NCBI GenBank assembly: GCA_903853285.1
Contig: CAINTF010000204.1
Coordinates: 1 to 14,562, forward strand
DNA from: an uncultured Acidimicrobium sp.
Lineage (GTDB): Bacteria > Actinomycetota > Acidimicrobiia > Acidimicrobiales > Ilumatobacteraceae
Length of the DNA stretch: 14,562 nt
Direction of reading: 5' to 3'
Under the pieces are notes generated by a model that was not told the origin of the DNA, did not search any database, and was given only the letters and a program-made list of their open reading frames with translations. A program made the position numbers and the translations under genes. Shown here piece by piece: positions 1 to 7,632 of the stretch (positions are counted from its first letter, which is position 1; each line of letters starts with the position of its first letter).

Positions 1-821
1 GTGACCTTTCGATTGATGCGTCATCCGCCACCGTGATCTTTGCAGTGCCAACGACTATTGCCAACACGAGCACCACACTGACACCAAGTGTGGTTGGTTC
101 ACCTGCTTCGTCCACAACGTCTACAACGATTGCTCAATTGCCACGCAAACTGGTGATTGTCGGGGATTCTCAAGCGCATGCACTGGCCATTAATAAGCCG
201 TCGGGAATCGAAAAGACTTTTGCAATTACCGACGGCTCTATTGATGGTTGTGGTGTCTATGACCGGGGTGTCGGCGTTGGTGGCACGAGCGGAAATTTTC
301 GCCGCAATTTTGCAAACTGTGTCGGTTTTGAAAAGAGTTGGGCAAAGTCGGCAACCAAAGCTAAAGCCGATGTAGCACTTGTGGTGATTGGTGCATGGGA
401 AGTGCTCGATCTCAAAATCAATAGTTTTACTTTTGCAATGAACACTTCGCCGGCCGACACTATTTTTCGTACGCAAATGAAGCGCGGCATCGACGCATTG
501 CGCGCAACTGGCGCAACGATTGCACTTCTTGAAGTTGCATGCATGAGGCCAGTTGACTCAAAGGGCGGTCCGGTGCCCGCTCTTCCGCAGCGCGGCGACG
601 ATATGCGTACTGGTCACCTCAATGATTTATTACGCGAGATCGCTGCGCCAGAAGACGATGGCGTATTTTTTGTTAGCGGTCCGAAGGAATGGTGTTCTGA
701 TCCAAAAATTTCAACGAGTCTTTCCTACAGGTGGGATGGTGTGCACGCTTATAAGCCGGGAGCAAAACTCATTTTCGAAACAATCGCAAACTCGATTTTG
801 CAATTACCTGTCACGAAGTAG
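1..821 (+). CDS. SGNH-hydrolase domain protein, 5' partial (probable C-terminal part of an acyltransferase)
   Basis: The frame is open to the left edge of the window, so the gene probably starts upstream; an internal GTG at 33 could be called as the start but has no support. Numbering from that GTG, residues 10-35 are a Thr/Ser-rich linker. It is followed by VIVGDSQ with the candidate nucleophile Ser46, a block-III-like VVIGAWE near 118-123, and WDGVH with Asp235 and His238 completing the Ser-Asp-His set of the SGNH/GDSL fold. In many bacteria this domain is fused behind a membrane acyltransferase-3 domain that O-acylates surface polysaccharide. The low-complexity linker fits such a fusion, but the membrane part is outside the window. 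Four Cys (73, 96, 170, 221) suggest an exported, disulfide-bonded domain. The 3' end overlaps the convergent DUF1003 gene by 11 bases. The domain call is firm; the substrate is unknown. Confidence 0.72.
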   Translation, partial: DLSIDASSATVIFAVPTTIANTSTTLTPSVVGSPASSTTSTTIAQLPRKLVIVGDSQAHALAINKPSGIEKTFAITDGSIDGCGVYDRGVGVGGTSGNFRRNFANCVGFEKSWAKSATKAKADVALVVIGAWEVLDLKINSFTFAMNTSPADTIFRTQMKRGIDALRATGATIALLEVACMRPVDSKGGPVPALPQRGDDMRTGHLNDLLREIAAPEDDGVFFVSGPKEWCSDPKISTSLSYRWDGVHAYKPGAKLIFETIANSILQLPVTK

Positions 822-1350
822 CGTTTGACTTTCGAGCCTGCTCGATAACGCCTTTGCAGAGGTTTTCGACATGTTCGATATCGAGTCCGAGTTTGTGCCC
901 GATATGCACAGACCAAATGAGAGCTTGCAGGTTTGCTTCGAAGTCGGCTTGCGACCTGGCATCTGACCTTGCCGCCTGACGATTCTGACTGACCATCACA
1001 AACGTTGCGAGAAAAATTGCTTCAAGACTGACAACCATTGTCAACAATCCAAATGGGTACTCGTCGAATTTCATTGATGCACCAAATACGCCGACATTGA
1101 ACATGACCCAAATTCCAAACCAAACGGTGTGGATGTATACGAAGTTCAGTGACCCAGCGAAACTCGTAATTCGATCAGCAAATTTGTCTTGGGCTTGACG
1201 GGCTGCTTCAAAATGCCGCTTGCCGCTGGTGACATTCCAGTGATCAAGGTCGAAGAGTTGCCCGTCTTCCTTGCCGTCCATGCGATCGACCAGTCTGCAG
1301 GCATCGCAGGTTTCTCGAGAGTGGGGTGCTGAGAGCGAATCGTTGTTCAT
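811..1350 (-). CDS. DUF1003 family membrane protein
   Basis: This 179-residue protein has the DUF1003 pattern: DRITSFAGSLNFVYIHT (59-75), then FGIWVMFNVGV, the family block FDEYPFGLLT (95-104), and SLEAIFLATFVMVSQNRQA (108-126). Two hydrophobic segments at about 70-89 and 100-120 form a membrane hairpin; the N-terminal and C-terminal parts are soluble. The N-terminal region carries a CDAC pair (Cys15, Cys18), a possible small metal-binding element seen in some members. The C-terminal part has an acidic and basic helix with repeated Ala/Asp/Arg. The biochemical role of the family is unknown. It is convergent with the SGNH gene, overlapping it by 11 bases, and divergent from the acyl-CoA dehydrogenase gene. 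A TACCCT hexamer lies 8 nt before the ATG with no Shine-Dalgarno, suggesting a nearly leaderless mRNA. Confidence 0.85.
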   Translation of the reverse strand: MNNDSLSAPHSRETCDACRLVDRMDGKEDGQLFDLDHWNVTSGKRHFEAARQAQDKFADRITSFAGSLNFVYIHTVWFGIWVMFNVGVFGASMKFDEYPFGLLTMVVSLEAIFLATFVMVSQNRQAARSDARSQADFEANLQALIWSVHIGHKLGLDIEHVENLCKGVIEQARKSNATS

Positions 1351-1358
1351 ATCTGTGA

Positions 1359-1364
1359 AGGGTA
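1359..1364 (-). promoter_or_regulatory. Candidate -10 box of the DUF1003 gene
   Basis: On the minus strand TACCCT lies 8 nt before the ATG at 1350. It fits the TANNNT form of actinobacterial -10 boxes and would place the transcript start about at the start codon. No -35 box is evident. Support comes mainly from the same geometry at other gene starts in this window. Confidence 0.35.
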
Positions 1365-1422
1365 GATCAAGTGCCCATAAATTCTGGACCGCATGAATGT
1401 GGCGGACAGGACTACTGCACGG

Positions 1423-1428
1423 TAACTT
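1423..1428 (+). promoter_or_regulatory. Candidate -10 box of the acyl-CoA dehydrogenase gene
   Basis: TAACTT ends 6 nt before the ATG at 1435. It fits TANNNT but only weakly fits TATAAT. The 84-base divergent gap 1351-1434 contains no clear -35 box and no Shine-Dalgarno for this gene. Confidence 0.3.
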
Positions 1429-1434
1429 GGTGAC

Positions 1435-2646
1435 ATGACCGAATTTTCACTTGCACTGAACGATGATCAACTTCAAATTAAAGATTGGATTCATCAGTTT
1501 GCTGTTGACACCATTCGACCTGCAGCTCATGAGTGGGATGAAAAAGAAGAGTTCCCTTGGCCGATCGTGCAAGAGGCAGCGAAGATTGGTTTGTACGGCC
1601 TCGACTTCATCATGAACGCAATGGCAGATCCAACAGGTCTCACCATGGTGGTTGCAATCGAAGAAATGTTCTGGGGCGATGCAGGAATCGGCATGGCAAT
1701 CATGGGTTCTGGCCTCGCTGCAGCAGGCATTGCCGGCAACGGCACACCCGAGCAAATGATGGAGTGGGTTCCACAGTGTTATGGAACAGCAGACGATGTC
1801 AAGGTTGGTGCATTTTGTGTGAGCGAACCAGATGCAGGTAGCGACGTGTCCAACTTGCGCACGCGCGCGGTGTACGACGAAGCAAAAGATGAGTGGGTAC
1901 TCAACGGCACAAAAGCATGGATCACCAACGGTGGAATTGCCAATGTGCACGTAGTTGTTGCCGCAGTTGATCCAGAACTCAAGGGTCGCGGTCAAGCGAG
2001 TTTTGTTGTTCCGCCAAACACAAAAGGTTTGTCACAAGGACAGAAATATATGAAGCACGGCATTCGCGCCAGCCACACAGCAGAAGTGGTGCTCGAAGAC
2101 GTTCGCATCCCAGGCCGCTGTCTACTTGGCGGCAAAGAAAAACTCGATGCCAAACTTGCGCGATATCGCGAGGGCACGTCGAGCGGTAAGCAACCAGCAA
2201 TGGCCACATTTGAAGCGACACGCCCAGCGGTTGGTGCGCAAGCACTCGGTGTTGCTCGTGCGGCATACGAATACGCACTTGACTACGCCAAAGAGCGCAA
2301 AGCTTTCGGCAAGCCGATCATCATGCACCAAGCCATTGCGTTCAAGCTCGCCAACATGATCACCCAGATCGACGCAGCGCGCTTGCTTATCTGGCGCGCA
2401 TCATGGCTTGCTAAAAACGGTGGCTATAAAAACGCAGAAGGCTCACAGAGCAAATATTTTGCCTCTGAAATGTCGGTCAAAGTCACCGAAGACGCAATCC
2501 AGATTTTGGGTGGCTACGGCTACACACGCGAATATCCAGTAGAGCGTTGGCACCGTGACGCCAAGATTCACACCATCTTCGAGGGCACCTCAGAGATTCA
2601 GCAGTTGGTGATTGCCCGTGCAATCTCCGGCCTGCGCGTCGAATAA
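1435..2646 (+). CDS. Acyl-CoA dehydrogenase (FadE-type)
   Basis: This 403-residue FAD enzyme would introduce the alpha,beta double bond in an acyl-CoA, passing electrons to ETF. The family architecture is complete. The helical N-domain includes WDEKEEFPWPIV near 34-45. The beta domain has signature 1, CVSEPDAGSD (128-137). The C-terminal domain has ERKAFGKPI (287-295) and the block ILGGYGYTREYPVERWHRDAKI. The catalytic Glu is in FEGTSEIQ (Glu383), the position used by short- and medium-chain enzymes. Residues about 234-258 form a longer, Lys-rich loop. Length is slightly above the usual 380-390. The substrate cannot be read from sequence. A flavin monooxygenase gene follows after 25 bases on the same strand and is probably co-transcribed, which hints at a shared catabolic role, possibly of an aromatic or branched acid. 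Confidence 0.9.
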   Translation: MTEFSLALNDDQLQIKDWIHQFAVDTIRPAAHEWDEKEEFPWPIVQEAAKIGLYGLDFIMNAMADPTGLTMVVAIEEMFWGDAGIGMAIMGSGLAAAGIAGNGTPEQMMEWVPQCYGTADDVKVGAFCVSEPDAGSDVSNLRTRAVYDEAKDEWVLNGTKAWITNGGIANVHVVVAAVDPELKGRGQASFVVPPNTKGLSQGQKYMKHGIRASHTAEVVLEDVRIPGRCLLGGKEKLDAKLARYREGTSSGKQPAMATFEATRPAVGAQALGVARAAYEYALDYAKERKAFGKPIIMHQAIAFKLANMITQIDAARLLIWRASWLAKNGGYKNAEGSQSKYFASEMSVKVTEDAIQILGGYGYTREYPVERWHRDAKIHTIFEGTSEIQQLVIARAISGLRVE

Positions 2647-2671
2647 CTAATAGACGGCAAGGGTTTTCACC

Positions 2672-3853
2672 ATGAAGATTGCAATAGTTGGTGGCGGAAT
2701 TGGCGGGCTTACTGCCGCTCTTGCACTTTCTCAAAGTTCTCATGAAATCACTGTCTTTGAACGTTCGGCAGGAATCAGAGAAATTGGCGCTGGCGTGCAA
2801 ATCAGCCCAAATGCTTCTCGTCTTTTACATTCGTTGGGTCTTGGCCGGGCATATTCAGAAATTGCGGTACATCCGCAACGAGTTATTTTTCGCCGTTGGG
2901 AAGATGACTCCATTCTTCGTACGGCAGACATTGACGACAGTTTCGTTGCGCAGCATCAGTTGCCGTTAGCGAATATTGCACGGAATGAATTGGTTGAAAT
3001 TCTTGGAGATGCGGTAGCGCAACAGTCAAATGTGACTTTGAAATTCTCCACACACGTTGTAGGGGTGGAACCAGGTGAATCATCATCGGCGGTTCGATTT
3101 TTCGATGGAACAAATCAATCCTTCGACATCGTCATTGGTGCCGATGGAATCCATTCCGTAGTTCGCCCATGTGTCGGCGGCCTAGATAAGCCCCGGTTTA
3201 GTGGCTCTGCTGCGTATCGCGCATTGGTCCCACGCAAGTTCGTGGAGGATCTACCAATTGATGTCACCAACCGCATGGGTCCAGATCGCCATGTGGTGAG
3301 TTATTTCATTGGACGTAATCGCAGTCATCTCAATCTGGTCTGTATCTCGCCTGAAGATTCGTGGGAAACCGAATCATGGACAGAGCAAGGAACAATTGAA
3401 GATCTGTATGCGCGATTTGAAGGTTGGTCACCCGAGTTTCTTTCACTGCTCGCCCGAGTCGAAGAACCAGTTTTCCGCTGGGCGTTATACGACCGCGAAC
3501 CACTTGAACAATGGGGAATAGGTACAACAACTTTGCTCGGTGATGCTTGCCATCCCATGCTTCCCTTCATGGCTCAAGGATCATGCCAAGCAATTGAAGA
3601 TGCAGTGGTTCTGGCACGTTGTCTATCTAATGTGAGCACAAGCGATGCCGCACTTGCCCTTCGTCGATATGAAAACGCACGTCAAGGTCGCACAGCTCAA
3701 GTGCAAACCTCATCGTTGATGAATCGTGATCTGTTCCACATGGTGGATGGTCAAGAACAAAAAGATCGCGATCTGTTTTTTTCGCTTACGCCACCAGGAA
3801 TGTCAATTCTTGATTGGGTCTTCGAATACGACGCACTCACTGTTGCCATTTAA
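2672..3853 (+). CDS. FAD-dependent aromatic monooxygenase (salicylate / 3-hydroxybenzoate hydroxylase-like)
   Basis: This is a 393-residue class A flavoprotein hydroxylase of the PHBH fold, using NAD(P)H and O2 to hydroxylate an aromatic acid. The FAD-binding GGGIGG is at 7-12, with the Glu of VFERS (30) for the ribose. The family DG motif is IGADGIHSVVR (155-165), and the second FAD motif is GDACHPMLPFMAQGS (290-304). The MLPFMAQG form and the 393-residue length place it with salicylate 1-hydroxylase and 3-hydroxybenzoate 6-hydroxylase rather than the longer phenol hydroxylases. The exact substrate is not determinable; gentisate- or catechol-forming activity is a family-level inference, and no gentisate dioxygenase is in the window. 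The start has a weak AAGGG about 9 nt upstream. The gene follows the acyl-CoA dehydrogenase by 25 bases. Confidence 0.82.
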   Translation: MKIAIVGGGIGGLTAALALSQSSHEITVFERSAGIREIGAGVQISPNASRLLHSLGLGRAYSEIAVHPQRVIFRRWEDDSILRTADIDDSFVAQHQLPLANIARNELVEILGDAVAQQSNVTLKFSTHVVGVEPGESSSAVRFFDGTNQSFDIVIGADGIHSVVRPCVGGLDKPRFSGSAAYRALVPRKFVEDLPIDVTNRMGPDRHVVSYFIGRNRSHLNLVCISPEDSWETESWTEQGTIEDLYARFEGWSPEFLSLLARVEEPVFRWALYDREPLEQWGIGTTTLLGDACHPMLPFMAQGSCQAIEDAVVLARCLSNVSTSDAALALRRYENARQGRTAQVQTSSLMNRDLFHMVDGQEQKDRDLFFSLTPPGMSILDWVFEYDALTVAI

Positions 3854-3930
3854 GGCATTTCGGAGATTCGGCTAATTCGCAAAAGGCTCAGTAGTTTGGC
3901 GCTTGTGGAGTCCGTAGCGTAGAGGGTCAT

Positions 3931-5337
3931 ATGTCTACTCTGCCCAACGCTGCATTTTCTATCGCTCTCGATTGTCAGCTCGACAATGTGCCCGGCACCC
4001 TGGGGCGGTTATGTGCTGCCATTGGTGAAGCAGGTGGCAACATCGGCGCACTTGATGGTTTTGATGTTCGTGGTCCGGTCCTTCGTCGCAGTCTTGTTGT
4101 GCACTGTCGAAACGAAGAGCACCAACATGCGATTGTTGCTGCAGTACAAAAACTTGATGGCGTGACTGTTCTCGATTGGTGGGACCGAACATTCCGCATG
4201 CATGAGGCCGGAAAGATTGAAGTTCTGAGTACAGCGCCAGTAAATGATCGTGATGATTTGTCAATGGCGTACACGCCAGGTGTTGCTCGTGTCTGTACTG
4301 CAATTGAAAAAGATCCGTTGCTTTCACATAAGTACACCATTCGCAAAAACACCGTTGCCATTGTGAGCAATGGAACCGCAGTGCTCGGACTTGGCGACAT
4401 CGGCCCAGAGGGTGCGATGCCGGTCATGGAGGGCAAGGCTCTCTTATTCAAAGAGTTTGGTGGAGTAAACGGTTTCCCTGTTTGCATCAATGCGCGAACC
4501 GCAGATGAAGTTGTCGATTTTGTGCAACGTATTGCACCAACTTTTGGTGGAATCAACTTGGAAGACATCAAAGCACCTGAGTGTTTTGAAATTGAAGAAC
4601 GTCTACGCGCAAGTCTTGACATTCCTGTGTTTCACGACGACCAACATGGCACAGCAGTTGTCACATTGGCTGCATTGTGGAACTCATTGAAGATCACTGG
4701 CAAGAAAATGGAAGACCTCACGGTTGTCATCGCTGGTGTTGGCGCAGCTGGCGTTGCCATTGGCAAGATTCTTCTGAATGCGGGTATTGGTGATGTCATT
4801 GGTTGCGATCGCGTGGGCGCCATCTATACCGGCAGAGGAGAGATGAACTCTGCGAAGGAATGGTTTGCAGCACATACAAACTCGTCTCGCAAAATGGGAA
4901 CCATTAGTGACGTCATGAAAGGCGCAGACGTTTTTGTTGGAGTGAGTGGACCAGATCTGGTTACTGCTGCCGATGTGCGCTCGATGGCAAAGAACCCCAT
5001 TGTGTTTGCAATGGCAAATCCAAACCCTGAAATTCGTCCAGAGCAGGTCGACGGTTTAGCTGCCGTTATGGCAACAGGTCGCAGCGACTATCCGAACCAA
5101 ATCAATAACGTGCTTGCATTCCCTGGCATTTTCCGTGGTGCACTTGACGCAAATGCAACGGACATCACTGAAGGCATGAAATTGGCAGCCGCAATCGCCA
5201 TTGCTGAATCGGTGACCGATGCTCAGTTATCGCCAGATTTCGTCGTGCCATCGGTGTTCGACAGAACAATCGTTGAGCGTGTTGCGCCTGCGGTTGCTGC
5301 AGCTGCCGTAAAAGACGGCGTTATCCGCAAGTCGTAA
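3931..5337 (+). CDS. NAD(P)-dependent malic enzyme with N-terminal ACT domain
   Basis: This 468-residue enzyme oxidatively decarboxylates malate to pyruvate. Residues about 8-85 form an ACT regulatory domain, beginning LDNVPGTLGRLCAAIGEAGG. The catalytic malic domain follows: SMAYTPGVA (Tyr114), GLGDIGPEGAMPVMEGKA with Lys169, the metal ligands Glu211 and Asp212 of INLEDI, and FHDDQHGTA (Asp236, Asp237). The Rossmann NAD(P) domain has GVGAAGVAIG (269-278), and MANPNPEI (361-368) is a family block. ACT domains usually bind amino acids or other small effectors, so allosteric control is likely. The start is supported by AGAGGG just upstream (3921-3926); a TAGCGT hexamer also lies 10 nt before the ATG. 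The gene converges on kbl with only 5 bases between stop codons. NAD versus NADP preference is uncertain. Confidence 0.92.
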   Translation: MSTLPNAAFSIALDCQLDNVPGTLGRLCAAIGEAGGNIGALDGFDVRGPVLRRSLVVHCRNEEHQHAIVAAVQKLDGVTVLDWWDRTFRMHEAGKIEVLSTAPVNDRDDLSMAYTPGVARVCTAIEKDPLLSHKYTIRKNTVAIVSNGTAVLGLGDIGPEGAMPVMEGKALLFKEFGGVNGFPVCINARTADEVVDFVQRIAPTFGGINLEDIKAPECFEIEERLRASLDIPVFHDDQHGTAVVTLAALWNSLKITGKKMEDLTVVIAGVGAAGVAIGKILLNAGIGDVIGCDRVGAIYTGRGEMNSAKEWFAAHTNSSRKMGTISDVMKGADVFVGVSGPDLVTAADVRSMAKNPIVFAMANPNPEIRPEQVDGLAAVMATGRSDYPNQINNVLAFPGIFRGALDANATDITEGMKLAAAIAIAESVTDAQLSPDFVVPSVFDRTIVERVAPAVAAAAVKDGVIRKS

Positions 5338-5342
5338 AACAA

Positions 5343-6515
5343 TTACGCGTTGCGCGCAGTAACAAACGCAGCAACGCAAGCATCGATATCGGCTTTGGTG
5401 TGCGTTGCACAAACCTGCACGCGAATGCGAGCCTTGCCCATCGGCACGACAGGGTATGAAAAAGCAACGACGTAGATGCCAAGTTTGAAAAGTTCTGCAG
5501 CCATGCGAACAGCTTCGTGTTCATCAGCAAACATCACGGGAACGATTGGATGTTCGCCGGGAAGCAGTGTGAAACCAGCTGCGGACATTTGATCGCGGAA
5601 ATACTTAGCGTTGCCACGAAGTGTTTCGCGCATCGAATTTCCTTGAGTAACTAGGTCAAGCGCCACGAGTGATCCAGCCACAACAGTTGGCGGAATGGAG
5701 TTAGAAAACAAATAAGGCCGAGCGCGTTGGCGCAACAAGTCAACTATTTCTTGGTGGGCTGAAATGTAACCGCCCGATGCACCGCCGAGTGCCTTGCCAA
5801 GGGTGCCAGAAATGATGTCGACGCGATCACGAACCCCAAACATTTCTGGAGTGCCTGCGCCGGTTGCACCTATGAAGCCAACTGCGTGCGAGTCGTCGAC
5901 CATGACCATCGCACCATATTTGTCGGCGAGGTCACAGATTTCTTTGAGGGGGGCGAATGAACCGTCCATGGAAAAAACGCCGTCGGTCGCGATGAGCGTC
6001 CGTCGCGCTCCTCGAGCAGCAACGAGTTGGGCTTCGAGGTCTGCCATGTCGCGGTTTTTGTATCGATAGCGCGTTGCCTTGCACAACCTGATGCCATCAA
6101 TGATTGATGCGTGGTTCAACTCGTCTGAAATAACAGCGTCGTCTTGGTCGAGTAGCACTTCAAATACGCCACCATTCGCATCGAAGCATGATGGAAATAA
6201 AATCGTTGCGTCAGTGCCTAGCAATGTAGAAAGTCGTGATTCGAGTTCGTCGTGTTGTGACTGTGTCCCACAAATGAATCGCACGCTTGCCATGCCAAAG
6301 CCATTGATATCGAGAGATTCTTTTGCTGCAGTAATCACTGCGGGGTTATTAGCAAGTCCGATGTAGTTGTTGGAACAAAAATTGATCAGATCTTTGCTGC
6401 TGCTCGAAACATGCGATGCCTGTGGCGAATCGAGCAATCTCTCACGCTTATAGAGACCTGCAGATTGGATCTCGTCGAGAGTCTTTTTTAATTCTTGTTT
6501 AACACTTGTGTACAC
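5343..6515 (-). CDS. kbl: Glycine C-acetyltransferase (2-amino-3-ketobutyrate CoA ligase)
   Basis: This 390-residue PLP enzyme of the alpha-oxoamine synthase family cleaves 2-amino-3-ketobutyrate with CoA to glycine and acetyl-CoA. Visible features are the [12 protein letters not shown] block (47-58), FCGT-like [13 protein letters not shown] (80-92), His135 in [10 protein letters not shown] for ring stacking, [13 protein letters not shown] with Asp207 and His210, and the Schiff-base Lys241 in [11 protein letters not shown]. coli Kbl is similar in length (398). The assignment over KBL/BioF/ALAS paralogs rests on the family blocks plus the neighbouring tdh, 9 bases upstream. The start is GTG (6513-6515), decided by a strong AAGGAG that overlaps the tdh stop codon, so the two are translationally linked. 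Confidence 0.93.
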   Translation of the reverse strand: MYTSVKQELKKTLDEIQSAGLYKRERLLDSPQASHVSSSSKDLINFCSNNYIGLANNPAVITAAKESLDINGFGMASVRFICGTQSQHDELESRLSTLLGTDATILFPSCFDANGGVFEVLLDQDDAVISDELNHASIIDGIRLCKATRYRYKNRDMADLEAQLVAARGARRTLIATDGVFSMDGSFAPLKEICDLADKYGAMVMVDDSHAVGFIGATGAGTPEMFGVRDRVDIISGTLGKALGGASGGYISAHQEIVDLLRQRARPYLFSNSIPPTVVAGSLVALDLVTQGNSMRETLRGNAKYFRDQMSAAGFTLLPGEHPIVPVMFADEHEAVRMAAELFKLGIYVVAFSYPVVPMGKARIRVQVCATHTKADIDACVAAFVTARNA

Positions 6516-6520
6516 GACTT

Positions 6521-6526
6521 CTCCTT
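6521..6526 (-). promoter_or_regulatory. Shine-Dalgarno of kbl
   Basis: AAGGAG on the minus strand, 5 nt before the GTG start of kbl. It overlaps the TAA stop of tdh (TAAGGAG), so ribosomes ending tdh are positioned for kbl. It fixes the GTG as the start. Confidence 0.8.
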
Positions 6527-7550
6527 AAGACCAATCCATCACGACTTTGCCGGAGTTTGACGAACGAGCGGCAGCAAAAGCCTTCTCCCAGTCATTGGCT
6601 GCAAAGCGATCGGTGATCACGTCACGAATATCGAGACCGGTTTGGATCAGTGAGTTCATGGCGTACCAAGTCTCAAACATTTCCCGTCCATAGATGCCCT
6701 TGATGGTGATCATGTGCGTGACAAGCTTTGCCCAATTGATTGAAATCTCTTTGCTTGGCAAGCCGAGCACTGCAACTCGACCACCGTGACTCAAGTTGTC
6801 CAAGATGTCTGGCAGGGCAGTGGGTGCTCCACTCATTTCAAACGCAACGTCGAAGCCCTCTTTCATGCCGAGTGTTTGTTGTGTCGCTGCGATTGACGAA
6901 GTCAATGGGTTGACTGCAACGTCAACACCCATGGTGCGAGCAAGAGCAAGTCTTGATTCGTTGATGTCACTGACTACAACAAACCGCGCGCCAACATGTC
7001 GTGCAACTTTGGCTGCCATCAAGCCGATCGGGCCGGCGCCAGTAATGAGCACGTCTTCACCTGCAACAGGGAAAGTCAGTGCAGTATGAACGGCGTTACC
7101 GAATGGGTCGAAGATTGCGCCAAGTTCTGCGTCAACTGCATCGGAATGAACCCACACGTTGCTTGCAGGGATGACCACGTATTCGGCGAATGCACCGTCG
7201 CGATTGACTCCAATACCCAACGTGTTCTTACACATGTGGCGGCGACCTGCGCGACAGTTGCGACATGTTCCGCAAATGATGTGGCCCTCACCAGATACAA
7301 GTGCGCCGATCTCGAGGGCTCTTACTTCAGAACCCATTTCAACAATGCGACCAGAAAATTCGTGACCAATAATGAGTGGCGCATTGACAGCAGAAGCAGC
7401 CCATGCGTCCCAAGAATCAATGTGTAAGTCGGTGCCACAGATACCAGTTTTCTCAACACGAATCTTGACGTCGTACGGACCTGGGGTGGGTTCGGCGCAC
7501 TCGATCATCTCGAGGCCGGGTGCCGCGGACGGCTTGAATAATGCGCGCAT
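6525..7550 (-). CDS. tdh: L-threonine 3-dehydrogenase
   Basis: This zinc- and NAD-dependent dehydrogenase oxidises L-threonine to 2-amino-3-ketobutyrate, the substrate of the next gene, kbl. From the ATG at 7550 the protein is 341 residues, the same as E. coli Tdh. The residues fall in the family positions: catalytic zinc region Cys38 (GICGTDLHI), His63 and Glu64 (IGHEFSG), structural zinc Cys93, Cys96, Cys99 and Cys107, and the Rossmann motif [11 protein letters not shown]. The open frame extends 81 codons further upstream to 7793, but that stretch is antisense to the alpha/beta hydrolase gene, has no homology-like pattern and is rejected. No Shine-Dalgarno precedes the ATG. A TTCACA-N16-TACGAT promoter ends 10 nt before it, implying a leader of only a few bases. 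Confidence 0.94.
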   Translation of the reverse strand: MRALFKPSAAPGLEMIECAEPTPGPYDVKIRVEKTGICGTDLHIDSWDAWAASAVNAPLIIGHEFSGRIVEMGSEVRALEIGALVSGEGHIICGTCRNCRAGRRHMCKNTLGIGVNRDGAFAEYVVIPASNVWVHSDAVDAELGAIFDPFGNAVHTALTFPVAGEDVLITGAGPIGLMAAKVARHVGARFVVVSDINESRLALARTMGVDVAVNPLTSSIAATQQTLGMKEGFDVAFEMSGAPTALPDILDNLSHGGRVAVLGLPSKEISINWAKLVTHMITIKGIYGREMFETWYAMNSLIQTGLDIRDVITDRFAANDWEKAFAAARSSNSGKVVMDWS

Positions 7551-7560
7551 AGTGCAAGTG

Positions 7561-7588
7561 ATCGTACAGCGATGTACAGAATTGTGAA
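7561..7588 (-). promoter_or_regulatory. Candidate tdh-kbl promoter
   Basis: On the minus strand, TTCACA (7583-7588) and TACGAT (7561-7566) are separated by 16 bp. The -10 ends 10 nt before the tdh ATG, so the transcript would begin only a few bases before the start codon. The match is reasonable (5/6 and 4/6 to consensus) but unproven. Confidence 0.45.
7564..7577. repeat. Short inverted repeat in the tdh / hydrolase intergenic region
   Basis: GTACA at 7564-7568 and TGTAC at 7573-7577 form perfect 5-bp arms around GCGA. The repeat overlaps the putative tdh -10 box and spacer, a position suited to an operator. The arms are short, so chance is a real alternative. Confidence 0.3.
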
Positions 7589-7620
7589 AGTTAGGAAGAA
7601 TGCGACGATCGGTCGATTTG

Positions 7621-7626
7621 TAGGAT
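7621..7626 (+). promoter_or_regulatory. TAGGAT: -10 box or Shine-Dalgarno of the alpha/beta hydrolase
   Basis: TAGGAT ends 6 nt before the ATG at 7633. It can be read as a TANNNT -10 box of a leaderless mRNA, or its AGGA as a Shine-Dalgarno 7 nt from the ATG. Either reading favours ATG 7633 over the GTG at 7627, which would abut it directly. Confidence 0.4.
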
Positions 7627-7632
7627 GTGCAC

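Noticed and set aside
1447..1995. 182-codon minus-strand open frame opposite the acyl-CoA dehydrogenase gene
   Set aside because: Cys/His-rich antisense translation of a conserved gene, with no start context or domain.
3854..3930. Possible terminator or regulatory RNA between the monooxygenase and malic enzyme genes
   Set aside because: Only a 4-bp TGCC/GGCA pairing around the stop codon was found; no stable stem or T run.
3975..4622. 215-codon minus-strand open frame opposite the malic enzyme gene
   Set aside because: Shadow of the malic enzyme codons; Ser/Arg/Pro-rich composition with no recognisable domain.
6996..7427. 143-codon plus-strand open frame opposite tdh
   Set aside because: Antisense to conserved tdh codons, including the zinc-binding Cys cluster; no independent support.
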